In this document: piece by piece, positions 1-8,673 of the stretch | Layout: each line of letters opens with the position of its first letter | How positions within the stretch are numbered: the stretch's first letter is position 1 | DNA from: Lachnospiraceae bacterium | GTDB taxonomy: Bacteria; Bacillota; Clostridia; Lachnospirales; Lachnospiraceae | Direction of reading: 5' to 3' | Length of the DNA: 10,458 nucleotides | Assembly (NCBI GenBank): GCA_003488445.1 | Contig: DNLO01000152.1 | Location: forward strand, 1-10,458 | Program-made: the position numbers and the translations under genes | Notes under the pieces: generated by a model | Seen by the model: only the letters and a program-made list of their open reading frames with translations | Told to the model about the DNA's origin: nothing | Database searches by the model: none

Positions 1-414
1 GATCATCCTATAATTGCGGGTGGTATGGAATATCGGATCACCTGCGTTTCAATGGGGAATCCGCACTGCGTTATTTTTTGTGACGAAGATGTCTCAAACC
101 TTGATATTGCGGAGATCGGACCTTTATTTGAGCACCATGTTATCTTTCCGGACAGAGTGAATACCGAGTTTGTGAACGTGCATGACAGAGGGCATCTGAA
201 GATGCGTGTGTGGGAGCGCGGCTCCGGAGAGACCATGGCGTGCGGTACGGGAGCTACGGCAGTGCTGGTGGCTGCCAGTCTGAACGACCTGAGTGACAGG
301 AGAGCGGAGGTCTCTCTGCTCGGGGGAACACTGACCATAGACTGGAAAGAAGACGGCAATGTATATATGACCGGTCCGGCAGAGACCGTGTTCGAGAGCG
401 AGATATCCATATAG
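1..414 (+). CDS. dapF: Diaminopimelate epimerase, C-terminal half (partial at left edge)
   Basis: DapF interconverts LL- and meso-diaminopimelate in the cytoplasm, supplying meso-DAP for peptidoglycan and lysine. Only the last 137 codons are present; the family is usually about 270-280 residues, so the N-terminal domain with the first catalytic Cys lies off the window. The frame is open from base 1, so the Met at 25 is internal rather than a start. Visible motifs, counting from base 1, are MGNPHC (residues 18-23), VNTEFVNV, the substrate-binding WERGSGET (Glu72, Arg73), and ACGTGA with the second catalytic Cys at residue 81 (bases 241-243). The ending [10 protein letters not shown] is typical of the family. 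The next gene, dapL, starts 13 bases downstream and makes the LL-DAP that this enzyme uses, so the two are very probably co-transcribed. Identification is secure. Confidence 0.96.
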   Translation, partial: DHPIIAGGMEYRITCVSMGNPHCVIFCDEDVSNLDIAEIGPLFEHHVIFPDRVNTEFVNVHDRGHLKMRVWERGSGETMACGTGATAVLVAASLNDLSDRRAEVSLLGGTLTIDWKEDGNVYMTGPAETVFESEISI

Positions 415-427
415 AAAGGAAACACAG

Positions 428-1648
428 ATGTTCAGAGCAAATCCCGACTACCTGAAGCTTCAGGGATCATATCTTTTCTCCACCATAGCGAAAAAGGTAG
501 CTGCATATAAGGAGGCCAATCCCGATAAGACGGTGATAAGCCTCGGGATAGGAGACGTGACACAGCCTCTGTCTCCTTCCATAGTAGAGGCACTCCATAC
601 GGCTGTGGATGAGATGGCTGCAAGCGAGACCTTCAGGGGATATGCACCGGATCTGGGGTATGATTTCCTGAGAAAGGCCATCGCAGAGAACGACTACAGA
701 TCCAGGGGATGTGATATAGCCGAGGACGAGATATTTGTATCTGACGGTGCCAAGAGCGACTCGGGCAATATCCAGGAGATCTTCGCAGGTGACTGTGTCG
801 TGGCAGTGTGCGATCCCGTATATCCCGTATATGTGGACTCGAATGTGATGGCAGGCAGGACGGGGACATATGACAAGGACAGTGAGCAGTGGAGTGACGT
901 GGTATATATGCCATGTACGGCGGAGAATGACTTCGTCCCTGCTTTCCCTGAAAGAACACCTGATATCATATATATCTGCTCACCGAACAACCCGACCGGG
1001 ACCGCCATGAAGAAGGGCGATCTGCAAAAGTGGGTGGACTATGCCAACGAGCATCATTCGGTGATCATATATGATGCGGCCTATGAGGCATATATCTCGG
1101 AAGAGGACGTACCCCATTCCGTGTACGAGTGCAACGGTGCCAGGACCTGCGCCATAGAGATACACTCTTTCTCGAAGAATGCCGGTTTCACCGGCGTGAG
1201 GCTCGGGTATACAGTGGTGCCGAAGGATCTGAAGGACGGGGGCGGAGTGGCTCTTCACGGACTCTGGGCCAGAAGGCACGGAACGAAGTTTAACGGGGCA
1301 CCTTATATACAGCAGAGAGCCGGTGAGGCGGTGTACTCCGCGCAGGGCAAAGCCGAGACACGGGCTCTTGTCGCATATTACATGGAGAATGCAAAGAATA
1401 TGAGAAAGGCCCTTCAGGACATGGGATATACGATATACGGAGGGGTGAATGCGCCCTATCTGTGGCTGAAGACACCTGATGATATGAAGAGCTGGGATTT
1501 CTTCGACCTGCTCCTTGGCAAAGCGAGTGTGGTAGGTACCCCGGGATCGGGCTTCGGACCGTCGGGAGAGGGATACTTCAGGCTGACGGCCTTCGGTACG
1601 CACGAAAACACAGCGGAAGCGCTGAAAAGGATAGCTGAAAATGTTTGA
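428..1648 (+). CDS. dapL: LL-diaminopimelate aminotransferase
   Basis: This PLP-dependent fold-type I aminotransferase converts tetrahydrodipicolinate directly to LL-diaminopimelate using glutamate, bypassing the succinylase/acetylase steps (DapD/DapE). The 406 residues match the usual length of about 400-410. Visible motifs are [10 protein letters not shown] (39-48), [13 protein letters not shown] (70-82), the phosphate-binding DGAK (106-109), SPNNPTG (185-191), YDAAYEAY (215-222), SFSK with the Schiff-base Lys250 followed by [11 protein letters not shown], and a C-terminal GxGFGxxGExxFRL stretch with the substrate-carboxylate Arg. [10 protein letters not shown] and GAKSDSGN are characteristic of DapL rather than of generic aspartate aminotransferases. 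The start is supported by AAAGGA at 415-420, seven bases upstream, right after the dapF stop. The last 8 bases overlap clpC, so translation of the two is probably coupled. Confidence 0.96.
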   Translation: MFRANPDYLKLQGSYLFSTIAKKVAAYKEANPDKTVISLGIGDVTQPLSPSIVEALHTAVDEMAASETFRGYAPDLGYDFLRKAIAENDYRSRGCDIAEDEIFVSDGAKSDSGNIQEIFAGDCVVAVCDPVYPVYVDSNVMAGRTGTYDKDSEQWSDVVYMPCTAENDFVPAFPERTPDIIYICSPNNPTGTAMKKGDLQKWVDYANEHHSVIIYDAAYEAYISEEDVPHSVYECNGARTCAIEIHSFSKNAGFTGVRLGYTVVPKDLKDGGGVALHGLWARRHGTKFNGAPYIQQRAGEAVYSAQGKAETRALVAYYMENAKNMRKALQDMGYTIYGGVNAPYLWLKTPDDMKSWDFFDLLLGKASVVGTPGSGFGPSGEGYFRLTAFGTHENTAEALKRIAENV

Positions 1649-4139
1649 GGAGTATACAAGACAGGCAGAAACTGCCATAGCGCTGGCAAGACGCAGCTCC
1701 GAGGAGCTGGAACAGAATTATATAGGATCTGAGCATCTGCTGATGGGACTTTTGCGTGAGAACACGGGAGTGGCAGCGAGAGTGCTCCAGATGAACAAGG
1801 TCACGCTGGAGAATATCCGGCTTCTCACCGAGCAGCTTGTGGCTCCGGGAGCCGATATGAATACGTCGGTGGCGGAAAGAGAAGGCCTGACCCCCAGGGC
1901 TGCCAAGATCCTTTCTCTGGCAGGAGATACCGCGCAGAACTTCGGGGCCCGTGCCATAGGTACGGAGCATATCCTTATAGCCATACTCCGCGAAGGTGAC
2001 AATACCGCAGTCAGACTCATGAATACCATGGGAGTATCCATACAGAAGATCTTCGACGATACCATAACCGCCATGGGCATCGATCAGGAGAGGGATGTCA
2101 AGCGTGCGATGAGAGCCATGGAGGACGAGGACGGAGACAGCCAGACTCCCATGCTGGACAAATACAGCAGGGATATGACACAGCTGGCCAGAGAGGATAA
2201 GCTGGATCCCATCATAGGAAGGGATACGGAGATAATGCGGACTATCCAGATCCTTTCCAGGAGGACCAAGAATAACGCCTGTCTTCTCGGTGAGCCCGGT
2301 GTGGGCAAGACCGCTATAGTGGAGGGTCTCGCCATACAGATAGCGGAGGGGACGGTTCCTTCGGTGATGCTCAACAAGCGGGTAGTCTCGATAGATCTGT
2401 CGGCAATGGTGGCAGGCTCCAAGTATCGCGGAGAGTTCGAGGAGAGGATAAAGAGGGTGATAGCCGAGGTGATCCATGCCGGCAATATCATCCTTTTCGT
2501 GGATGAGCTGCACACTCTCATCGGCGCGGGAGGCGCAGAGGGCGCGATGGACGCTTCCAATATACTGAAGCCTTCTCTGGCCCGCGGAGAGCTGCAGATG
2601 ATAGGGGCAACTACCATAGAGGAATACAGGAAGTATATCGAGAAGGATGCGGCTCTGGAGCGGAGGTTCCAGCCTGTGACCGTGGAGGAGCCTACCATGG
2701 ACGAGGCCGTATCCATACTCATGGGCATCAAGCACAAATACGAGGAGCATCATAACGTGACGGTGTCACCTGAGGCCGTGATGGCTGCGGTGAAGATGTC
2801 CGAGAGATATATCAATGACAGATTCCTGCCGGACAAGGCAATAGATGTGATGGATGAGGCCGCATCCAAAAAGAGGATAGGCCAGATCACCACCGGAACC
2901 AGCGAGGACAGACTCTCGGGCGAGATAGAGCTGATGTCACTGGCAAAGGAGAATGCGATAAAGGCCGGGGACTTCGTGAAGGCCGGGGAGATATACAGAG
3001 AGCAGCAGAAGAAGGAGAAGCGTCTGGAGCGCATGAAGGAGAGAAAGGCTTCGGCTGCGGGCGAGAGCAGGCTCACGGTGACGGAGGACGATATAGCAGA
3101 TGTGGTCAGTATGTGGACCAAGATCCCCGTTTCCAGGATCACGGAAAAGGAAAACGAGAGACTGCTGAAGCTGGAATCCATCCTCCATAAGAGGGTGATA
3201 GGCCAGAATGAGGCTGTAAGTACCGTGGCGAGGGCCATCAAGAGAGGCAGAGTGGGACTGAAGGATCCCAAGAGACCGGTGGGGAGCTTCCTCTTCCTGG
3301 GGCCTACGGGCGTGGGAAAAACGGAGCTGTCCAAGGCACTGGCAGAGGCTCTCTTCGGCACGGAGGATGCTCTGATCAGAGTGGATATGTCCGAATTCAT
3401 GGAATCACATTCCGTATCCAAGATGATAGGATCACCTCCGGGATATGTGGGCTTCGATGAAGGGGGCCAGCTCTCTGAAAAGGTGAGGAGACATCCGTAC
3501 TCCGTGGTGCTCTTCGACGAGATCGAAAAGGCTCACCCGGATGTGTTCAATGTACTGCTTCAGGTGCTGGACGACGGCAGGATCACTGATTCCAAGGGCA
3601 GGAGGGTCAGCTTCTCCAATACGGTGATAATCATGACCTCCAACGCGGGGGCACAGCGCATAGTGGAGCCGAAGAAGCTTGGATTCGGTGCGGATGATGA
3701 TCCCGAGCACGACTACAAGAAGATGAAAAACGACGTGATGGACGAGGTGAAGCGTATCTTCAAGCCAGAGTTCATCAACCGTATAGATGATATCATCGTG
3801 TTCCGCCAGCTGGGAAACGATGACATGAAGGAGATAGTGGGTCTTTTGACAAAGAAGGTCACGGACAGAGCCTCGAGCGAGCTGGGCATAACCATAAGAG
3901 TGACGCCGAAGGCCAAAGAATACATCGTGAAGAAGGGCTCGGATGTGAAGTACGGTGCGAGACCTCTGAGAAGGATGGTACAGAGCGAGATAGAGGATAA
4001 GCTCGCGGAGGAGATCCTCACAGGAAAGGTGAAGAGCGGTGATACCGTGAGTGTCACCATAAAAGATGACAAGATAATGTTCAAAGCTGTGGAAAGCCAC
4101 AAAGGAGGAAAAAATGGCAGCAGAGCTCATCAGAAATGA
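1641..4139 (+). CDS. clpC: ATP-dependent Clp protease ATPase subunit ClpC (Hsp100/AAA+)
   Basis: ClpC is a class-1 Hsp100 unfoldase that feeds substrates into ClpP. The 832 residues carry two Clp N repeats (about 1-145), AAA-1 with Walker A GEPGVGKT (217-224), Walker B ILFVDE (284-289) and pore loop KYRGEF (261-266), a middle domain of about 410-480 with a charged UVR-like coiled coil, and AAA-2 with Walker A GPTGVGKT (554-561), Walker B VVLFDE (622-627), pore motif GYVG (601-604), FINRID (711-716) and sensor-2 GARPLRR (772-778). LGF at 680-682 sits where ClpP-binding ATPases have their loop tripeptide, and the short middle domain further argues against ClpB. The start, with AAGGA at 1626-1630, lies inside dapL. 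No ctsR, mcsA or mcsB precedes it, unlike the classical Firmicutes operon. The last 26 bases overlap the next gene. No CtsR or CIRCE operator is possible in the immediate upstream region, which is dapL coding sequence, unless it is embedded there. Confidence 0.96.
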   Translation: MFEEYTRQAETAIALARRSSEELEQNYIGSEHLLMGLLRENTGVAARVLQMNKVTLENIRLLTEQLVAPGADMNTSVAEREGLTPRAAKILSLAGDTAQNFGARAIGTEHILIAILREGDNTAVRLMNTMGVSIQKIFDDTITAMGIDQERDVKRAMRAMEDEDGDSQTPMLDKYSRDMTQLAREDKLDPIIGRDTEIMRTIQILSRRTKNNACLLGEPGVGKTAIVEGLAIQIAEGTVPSVMLNKRVVSIDLSAMVAGSKYRGEFEERIKRVIAEVIHAGNIILFVDELHTLIGAGGAEGAMDASNILKPSLARGELQMIGATTIEEYRKYIEKDAALERRFQPVTVEEPTMDEAVSILMGIKHKYEEHHNVTVSPEAVMAAVKMSERYINDRFLPDKAIDVMDEAASKKRIGQITTGTSEDRLSGEIELMSLAKENAIKAGDFVKAGEIYREQQKKEKRLERMKERKASAAGESRLTVTEDDIADVVSMWTKIPVSRITEKENERLLKLESILHKRVIGQNEAVSTVARAIKRGRVGLKDPKRPVGSFLFLGPTGVGKTELSKALAEALFGTEDALIRVDMSEFMESHSVSKMIGSPPGYVGFDEGGQLSEKVRRHPYSVVLFDEIEKAHPDVFNVLLQVLDDGRITDSKGRRVSFSNTVIIMTSNAGAQRIVEPKKLGFGADDDPEHDYKKMKNDVMDEVKRIFKPEFINRIDDIIVFRQLGNDDMKEIVGLLTKKVTDRASSELGITIRVTPKAKEYIVKKGSDVKYGARPLRRMVQSEIEDKLAEEILTGKVKSGDTVSVTIKDDKIMFKAVESHKGGKNGSRAHQK
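4101..4108 (+). promoter_or_regulatory. Strong Shine-Dalgarno sequence inside the clpC 3' end
   Basis: AAAGGAGG at 4101-4108, five bases before the ATG at 4114, is an excellent match to the anti-Shine-Dalgarno of 16S rRNA. It fixes the start of the following 135-residue protein even though that start lies 26 bases inside clpC in another frame. It encodes part of the polar C-terminal tail of ClpC (Lys-Gly-Gly), which is probably under little constraint. By inference, the small protein can be translated efficiently on its own and not only by coupling to clpC. Confidence 0.85.
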
Positions 4140-4521
4140 GGCAGACGGAACTCTCAGCTTCGGAGACTATACACTCTCCGAGAAGAAAAAGCAGGAAGAC
4201 TTCAAGGCGGGGGGAGTGAGCTACAAGGTCAAGACCTTCAAGGAGATCACAAGACTCGAGGGAGACGGTGAACTGGTATACGAGTCGGTGCCCGGGACCA
4301 ATGTGTCCGGACTCAAGAGGACTGCTTCGGGCCTTGTATTTGAGGCTGAAGGAGGGGACGATGCCCAGATCACTGTAGGTGTAGAGCCTGAGACCAGCTA
4401 TGATGTGAAGGTAGGCGGGTCGAGCATAGGTGTGATCTCATCCAACCTCGGAGGCAAGCTTTCATTCGGACTGGAGCTGCAGGATCTCGGTAAGGTAGCC
4501 GTGGAGGTAAGCAAGGCCTGA
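4114..4521 (+). CDS. Small conserved-looking protein of unknown function between clpC and radA
   Basis: This 135-residue protein is not assigned a function. It begins [20 protein letters not shown] and has no signal peptide, membrane segment, Cys or His cluster, or nucleotide-binding motif. It is rich in Gly, Val, Ser, Thr and acidic residues with alternating hydrophobic positions, which suggests an all-beta cytoplasmic protein. The N-terminal part has the pattern FGDYTLSEKKK followed by YKVKTFKEITRLE; the C-terminal part (about 85-135) looks like a small beta sandwich. From memory, similar short proteins occur in Lachnospiraceae and have sometimes been labelled endosialidase; nothing in this sequence supports that activity. 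The start is fixed by the strong AAAGGAGG at 4101-4108. It overlaps clpC by 26 bases and ends 3 bases before radA, so it is co-transcribed with both. A role tied to ClpC or protein quality control is only a guess from position. Confidence 0.85.
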   Translation: MAAELIRNEADGTLSFGDYTLSEKKKQEDFKAGGVSYKVKTFKEITRLEGDGELVYESVPGTNVSGLKRTASGLVFEAEGGDDAQITVGVEPETSYDVKVGGSSIGVISSNLGGKLSFGLELQDLGKVAVEVSKA

Positions 4522-4524
4522 ATA

Positions 4525-5904
4525 ATGGCAAAGAGTAAGGCTGAGACAGTTTTCTTTTGCAAGAACTGCGGTTATGAATCTGCGAAGTGGCTGGGGCAGT
4601 GTCCTGCCTGCCACGAATGGAACAGTATGACAGAGGCTCCCGGGAGAGACCGAGGCGCTGCGAAGACCGGACGGGGGATCACCTCCGGCAGGGCAGCGTC
4701 ACGGCCGGCTCCCGTGAGCCTCGATGCTATCGAGCTGTCTGCCGAGCAGCGGACGGGGAGCGGATCTTCCGAGTTTGACAGAGTGCTGGGGGGAGGGATA
4801 GTAAAGGGCTCCCTGGTGCTGGTGGGCGGAGACCCGGGTATAGGCAAATCCACGATACTCCTGCAGACGGCAAGGGCGATCTCACTGAAGGGCAGCGAGA
4901 TCCTGTATGTATCGGGAGAGGAGTCCGAGAAGCAGATAAAGATGAGAGCCATGAGGCTCGGAGACTTCGGTACGGGGTTCAGGCTTTTCTGCGATACCTC
5001 ATTGGATGATGCGGTTGACATAATTCAAGAAAGCAAGCCGGACTTTGTTATCATAGATTCCATACAGACCATGATGAATGCGGGAATAGAGTCGGCGTCG
5101 GGGTCTGTCTCGCAGGTGAGAGAGTCCACGGCCATACTCATGCGGATCGCAAAGGGCATGGGCATCACAATCTTCATAGTAGGTCATGTCACCAAGGACG
5201 GATCGGTGGCCGGTCCCAAGGTGCTGGAGCATATGGTGGATACGGTCCTCTACTTTGAGGGGGATCTGCAGGGAAGCTACAGGATACTCAGGGCGGTGAA
5301 GAACAGATTCGGGTCTACCAATGAGATCGGGGTCTTCGAGATGCGCCAGGACGGACTGAGAGAGGTGGAAAACCCTTCGGAATATATGCTCTCAGGCAGG
5401 GCGATAGGAGCGTCGGGCAATGTGGTGACCTGCGTCATCGAGGGCACCAGACCTCTGCTCATAGAGATACAGGCGCTGGTGACCGATACGAATTTCGGAT
5501 TTCCCAAGAGGCAGGCCACGGGACTGGACTACAACCGGGTGAGCCTGCTGATGGCAGTGCTGGAGAAAAGGGTGGGGCTCAGGCTCTCGCAGTCGGATGC
5601 CTACGTGAACATAGCCGGAGGACTGAGGGTATCGGAACCGGCCACGGATCTGGCGGTAGTGATAGCCGTGATATCCTCCTTCAGGGATGCCCCGGTGGCC
5701 GGAGACACGGCGGCTTTCGGAGAGGTAGGACTCTCCGGTGAGGTCAGAGCCGTATCACTGTGCGAGAGAAGGGTGAACGAGGCTGCCAAGCTGGGATTCA
5801 GGAGAGTGATAGTGCCGAAGGCCAATCACAAGTCGCTGACGGATATAAAGGATATCGAAGTGATAGAGGTGGCGTCGCTGGATGATGTGATGAACATCCT
5901 GTAA
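4525..5904 (+). CDS. radA: DNA repair protein RadA (Sms), branch-migration helicase
   Basis: RadA is a RecA-like hexameric ATPase that drives branch migration of recombination intermediates and helps process stalled forks. The 459 residues are the normal length. The N-terminal zinc finger has Cys12, Cys15, Cys26 and Cys29 (CKNCGY...CPACHEW). It is followed by a linker (35-65) and a RecA fold with Walker A GGDPGIGKST (101-110), Walker B FVIIDS (174-179) and the RadA signature KNRFG (259-263). The C-terminal Lon-protease-like domain (about 290-459) includes GEVGLSGEVRAV (399-410). The ATG follows the preceding stop by 3 bases; the nearest GGAGG (4503-4507) is 17 bases away, further than usual, so initiation probably depends on coupling with the upstream gene. 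Adjacency of clpC and radA is common in Firmicutes, but here radA is followed by an unknown membrane protein rather than disA. Confidence 0.96.
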   Translation: MAKSKAETVFFCKNCGYESAKWLGQCPACHEWNSMTEAPGRDRGAAKTGRGITSGRAASRPAPVSLDAIELSAEQRTGSGSSEFDRVLGGGIVKGSLVLVGGDPGIGKSTILLQTARAISLKGSEILYVSGEESEKQIKMRAMRLGDFGTGFRLFCDTSLDDAVDIIQESKPDFVIIDSIQTMMNAGIESASGSVSQVRESTAILMRIAKGMGITIFIVGHVTKDGSVAGPKVLEHMVDTVLYFEGDLQGSYRILRAVKNRFGSTNEIGVFEMRQDGLREVENPSEYMLSGRAIGASGNVVTCVIEGTRPLLIEIQALVTDTNFGFPKRQATGLDYNRVSLLMAVLEKRVGLRLSQSDAYVNIAGGLRVSEPATDLAVVIAVISSFRDAPVAGDTAAFGEVGLSGEVRAVSLCERRVNEAAKLGFRRVIVPKANHKSLTDIKDIEVIEVASLDDVMNIL

Positions 5905-5919
5905 AGAGGCGCGGGGTAT

Positions 5920-6630
5920 ATGACTGATACGGAAAAGAGAGAGCAGGCCGAACGGTTCGCGAAGATGGACCGCAGGCAGAAGCTTCAATATATATGGGAT
6001 TATTACAAGATCCCCATAATAGCGGTGCTGGTGCTGATCCTGGCGGTGACCTCCATAGTGCGTGACAGGATGAGCCGGAAGGAGACGGTACTCTACATAG
6101 CCATGCTTGATTCCAACGCGGCGTTCGTGATGGAGAGCGATCTGCTGGACGACTTCACGGCAACGCTTGAGGGATTCGATGCCGACAGGGAGCAGATGGA
6201 GATAAATGCTGACTATGATGCGAGCGGGACCAGCCGCCCGGGGTTCGTCTTCATTGAAAAGACAGTGGCGGACTACAGTGCCGGTATCATAGATGCGACC
6301 ATAGCTCCGAGAGCTGCCATAGAACAGTATGCGGAGCATCAGGCATACGGGGATCTGTCAGAAATTCTCCCGAAGGAGCTGTATGACAGGCTGTGCTCCG
6401 AGGGGTACGAGCTGATAGAGCATACCTACGAGGACCCGGCTACGGGAAAGAGATACGAATATCCGGCTGCGGTGAACATCAGTGACAGCAGGGCGATCAA
6501 AGCGGGATTCACTGATGTGGACGGGAATAAAAGAGATTATTACGATGAGGACTGCTACTATGCCATAAGTCCGGATACGGAGAACATGGATAACTGTGTG
6601 GCTTTTCTGGAATACCTTTTGGAAAAATGA
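5920..6630 (+). CDS. Single-pass membrane protein of unknown function with a large extracytoplasmic domain
   Basis: No family is recognised with confidence. The 236 residues start with a charged cytoplasmic segment (1-30, ending LQYIWDYYK) and one hydrophobic helix (about 31-47, IPIIAVLVLILAVTSIV). A run RDRMSRK follows the helix, and then an acidic domain of about 180 residues. Lys/Arg occur on both sides of the helix, so topology is not decided by charge alone; N-in with an outside C-terminal domain is the more likely reading, because no cleavage site is visible. The outer domain contains ATIAPRAAIEQYAEHQAYGDLSEIL (127-150), a pattern that recalls solute-binding proteins, where an aromatic-rich stretch leads into GDLSEIL; this resemblance is weak. 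The start has AAAGAGG (5903-5909) about ten bases upstream, 15 bases after radA. The next gene, also a membrane protein, follows after 24 bases; the pair may work together. Confidence 0.8.
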   Translation: MTDTEKREQAERFAKMDRRQKLQYIWDYYKIPIIAVLVLILAVTSIVRDRMSRKETVLYIAMLDSNAAFVMESDLLDDFTATLEGFDADREQMEINADYDASGTSRPGFVFIEKTVADYSAGIIDATIAPRAAIEQYAEHQAYGDLSEILPKELYDRLCSEGYELIEHTYEDPATGKRYEYPAAVNISDSRAIKAGFTDVDGNKRDYYDEDCYYAISPDTENMDNCVAFLEYLLEK

Positions 6631-6654
6631 CCTGATGAGGAACGGAGGCAGAAG

Positions 6655-7155
6655 ATGGACGATCTGTATGTAGAATGCATGGTGCAAAGAAAGCCCCTGC
6701 CGGCGGAGACGCTGATAAAGGGAGCGGCATGGGGGGCGGCTGCACTGTGCGTGCTGCTTGGATTCATGAATATCATTATGATGATACCGGCTGTCATCAT
6801 AGCAGCGGCGGACTACTTCCTGCTTCCCAGACTGTCGGTGGAGTACGAATACCTGTATGTATCCAAGTCGCTGCAGATAGACCGGATATTCTCCAGGCAG
6901 AACCGGAGCAAGGCTGTGGAGTATGATCTGGAAAAGATGGAGATATTCGCCGCTGAGGGCGCATGGCAGCTTGATGAATACAAAAATATGAACACAACGG
7001 ACAAGGACTATACGTCAGGATATCCGGACAGAGAGGTCTGGATACTGATCGTTCATAACGGGCAGAATATAGACAGGGTGCGGCTCGAGCCCAATGCGGA
7101 GCTCATTCAGGCAATGAGGACGGTGTTTCCGCGCAAAACCTTTACAAATGGTTGA
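6655..7155 (+). CDS. Two-helix membrane protein of unknown function (possibly DUF6106-like)
   Basis: This 166-residue protein has a short N-terminal cytoplasmic stretch (MDDLYVECMVQRKP) and a strongly hydrophobic region at about residues 23-58. That region could be two closely spaced helices (about 23-39 and 41-58) ending FLLPRL. The soluble C-terminal domain of about 105 residues contains EYEYLYVSKSLQIDRIFSRQ (63-82), which reads as beta strands. This hairpin-plus-beta-domain layout resembles bacterial PH-like membrane proteins. The opening and the YEYLYV...IDRI pattern recall the family I remember as DUF6106 from Lachnospiraceae, but I cannot verify this. GGAGG at 6644-6648, six bases before the ATG, supports the start. 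It lies 24 bases after the previous membrane-protein gene. The 3' end overlaps a possible promoter for guaB. No enzymatic residues are evident. Confidence 0.82.
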   Translation: MDDLYVECMVQRKPLPAETLIKGAAWGAAALCVLLGFMNIIMMIPAVIIAAADYFLLPRLSVEYEYLYVSKSLQIDRIFSRQNRSKAVEYDLEKMEIFAAEGAWQLDEYKNMNTTDKDYTSGYPDREVWILIVHNGQNIDRVRLEPNAELIQAMRTVFPRKTFTNG

Positions 7156-7167
7156 TTTTCATATAAA
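7141..7167 (+). promoter_or_regulatory. Possible sigma-A-type promoter for guaB
   Basis: TTTACA (7141-7146, one mismatch to TTGACA) and TATAAA (7162-7167, one mismatch to TATAAT) are separated by 15 bases, which is shorter than the preferred 17. The elements begin within the last codons of the preceding gene and end about 47 bases before the guaB ATG. The local sequence is clearly AT-richer than the surrounding coding DNA, and this 59-base gap (7156-7214) is the widest between genes in the window. The short spacer keeps confidence modest. No purine riboswitch would fit in so short a leader, and no obvious operator palindrome is seen. Confidence 0.35.
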
Positions 7168-7184
7168 CTAGTCCGAAAAGTTAA

Positions 7185-8672
<1,488 letters not shown>

Positions 8673-8673
8673 G

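Noticed and set aside
1..4. GATC at the very start as a sign of a restriction-cut clone or assembly edge
   Set aside because: A four-base match at a window edge is expected often by chance, and the dapF reading frame runs straight through it.
1064..1075. Perfect 12-base palindrome ATCATATATGAT within dapL, as a possible operator
   Set aside because: It lies mid-gene and is fully explained by the ATC-ATA-TAT-GAT codons (Ile-Ile-Tyr-Asp) of a conserved dapL motif; similar TATATA stretches recur through the genes because of the ATA/TAT codon preference.
980..1678. 232-codon reverse-strand open frame over dapL
   Set aside because: It is antisense to the conserved PLP-enzyme motifs, its composition is unlike a real protein, and there is no supporting ribosome binding site or neighbour on that strand.
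1578..2753. Long open frame of 391 codons on the reverse strand inside clpC
   Set aside because: It lies antisense to the ClpC N-domain and AAA-1 motifs, its translation is rich in His, Arg, Leu and Tyr with no recognisable domain, and it runs across the dapL-clpC junction. It is a by-product of the codon bias of the forward genes.
4081..4139. Possible frameshift at the clpC end, because its last 12 codons overlap the next gene
   Set aside because: The conserved ClpC C-terminal domain finishes before this point, the tail is a normal variable polar extension, and the overlapping start has a perfect ribosome binding site. No disruption is needed to explain it.
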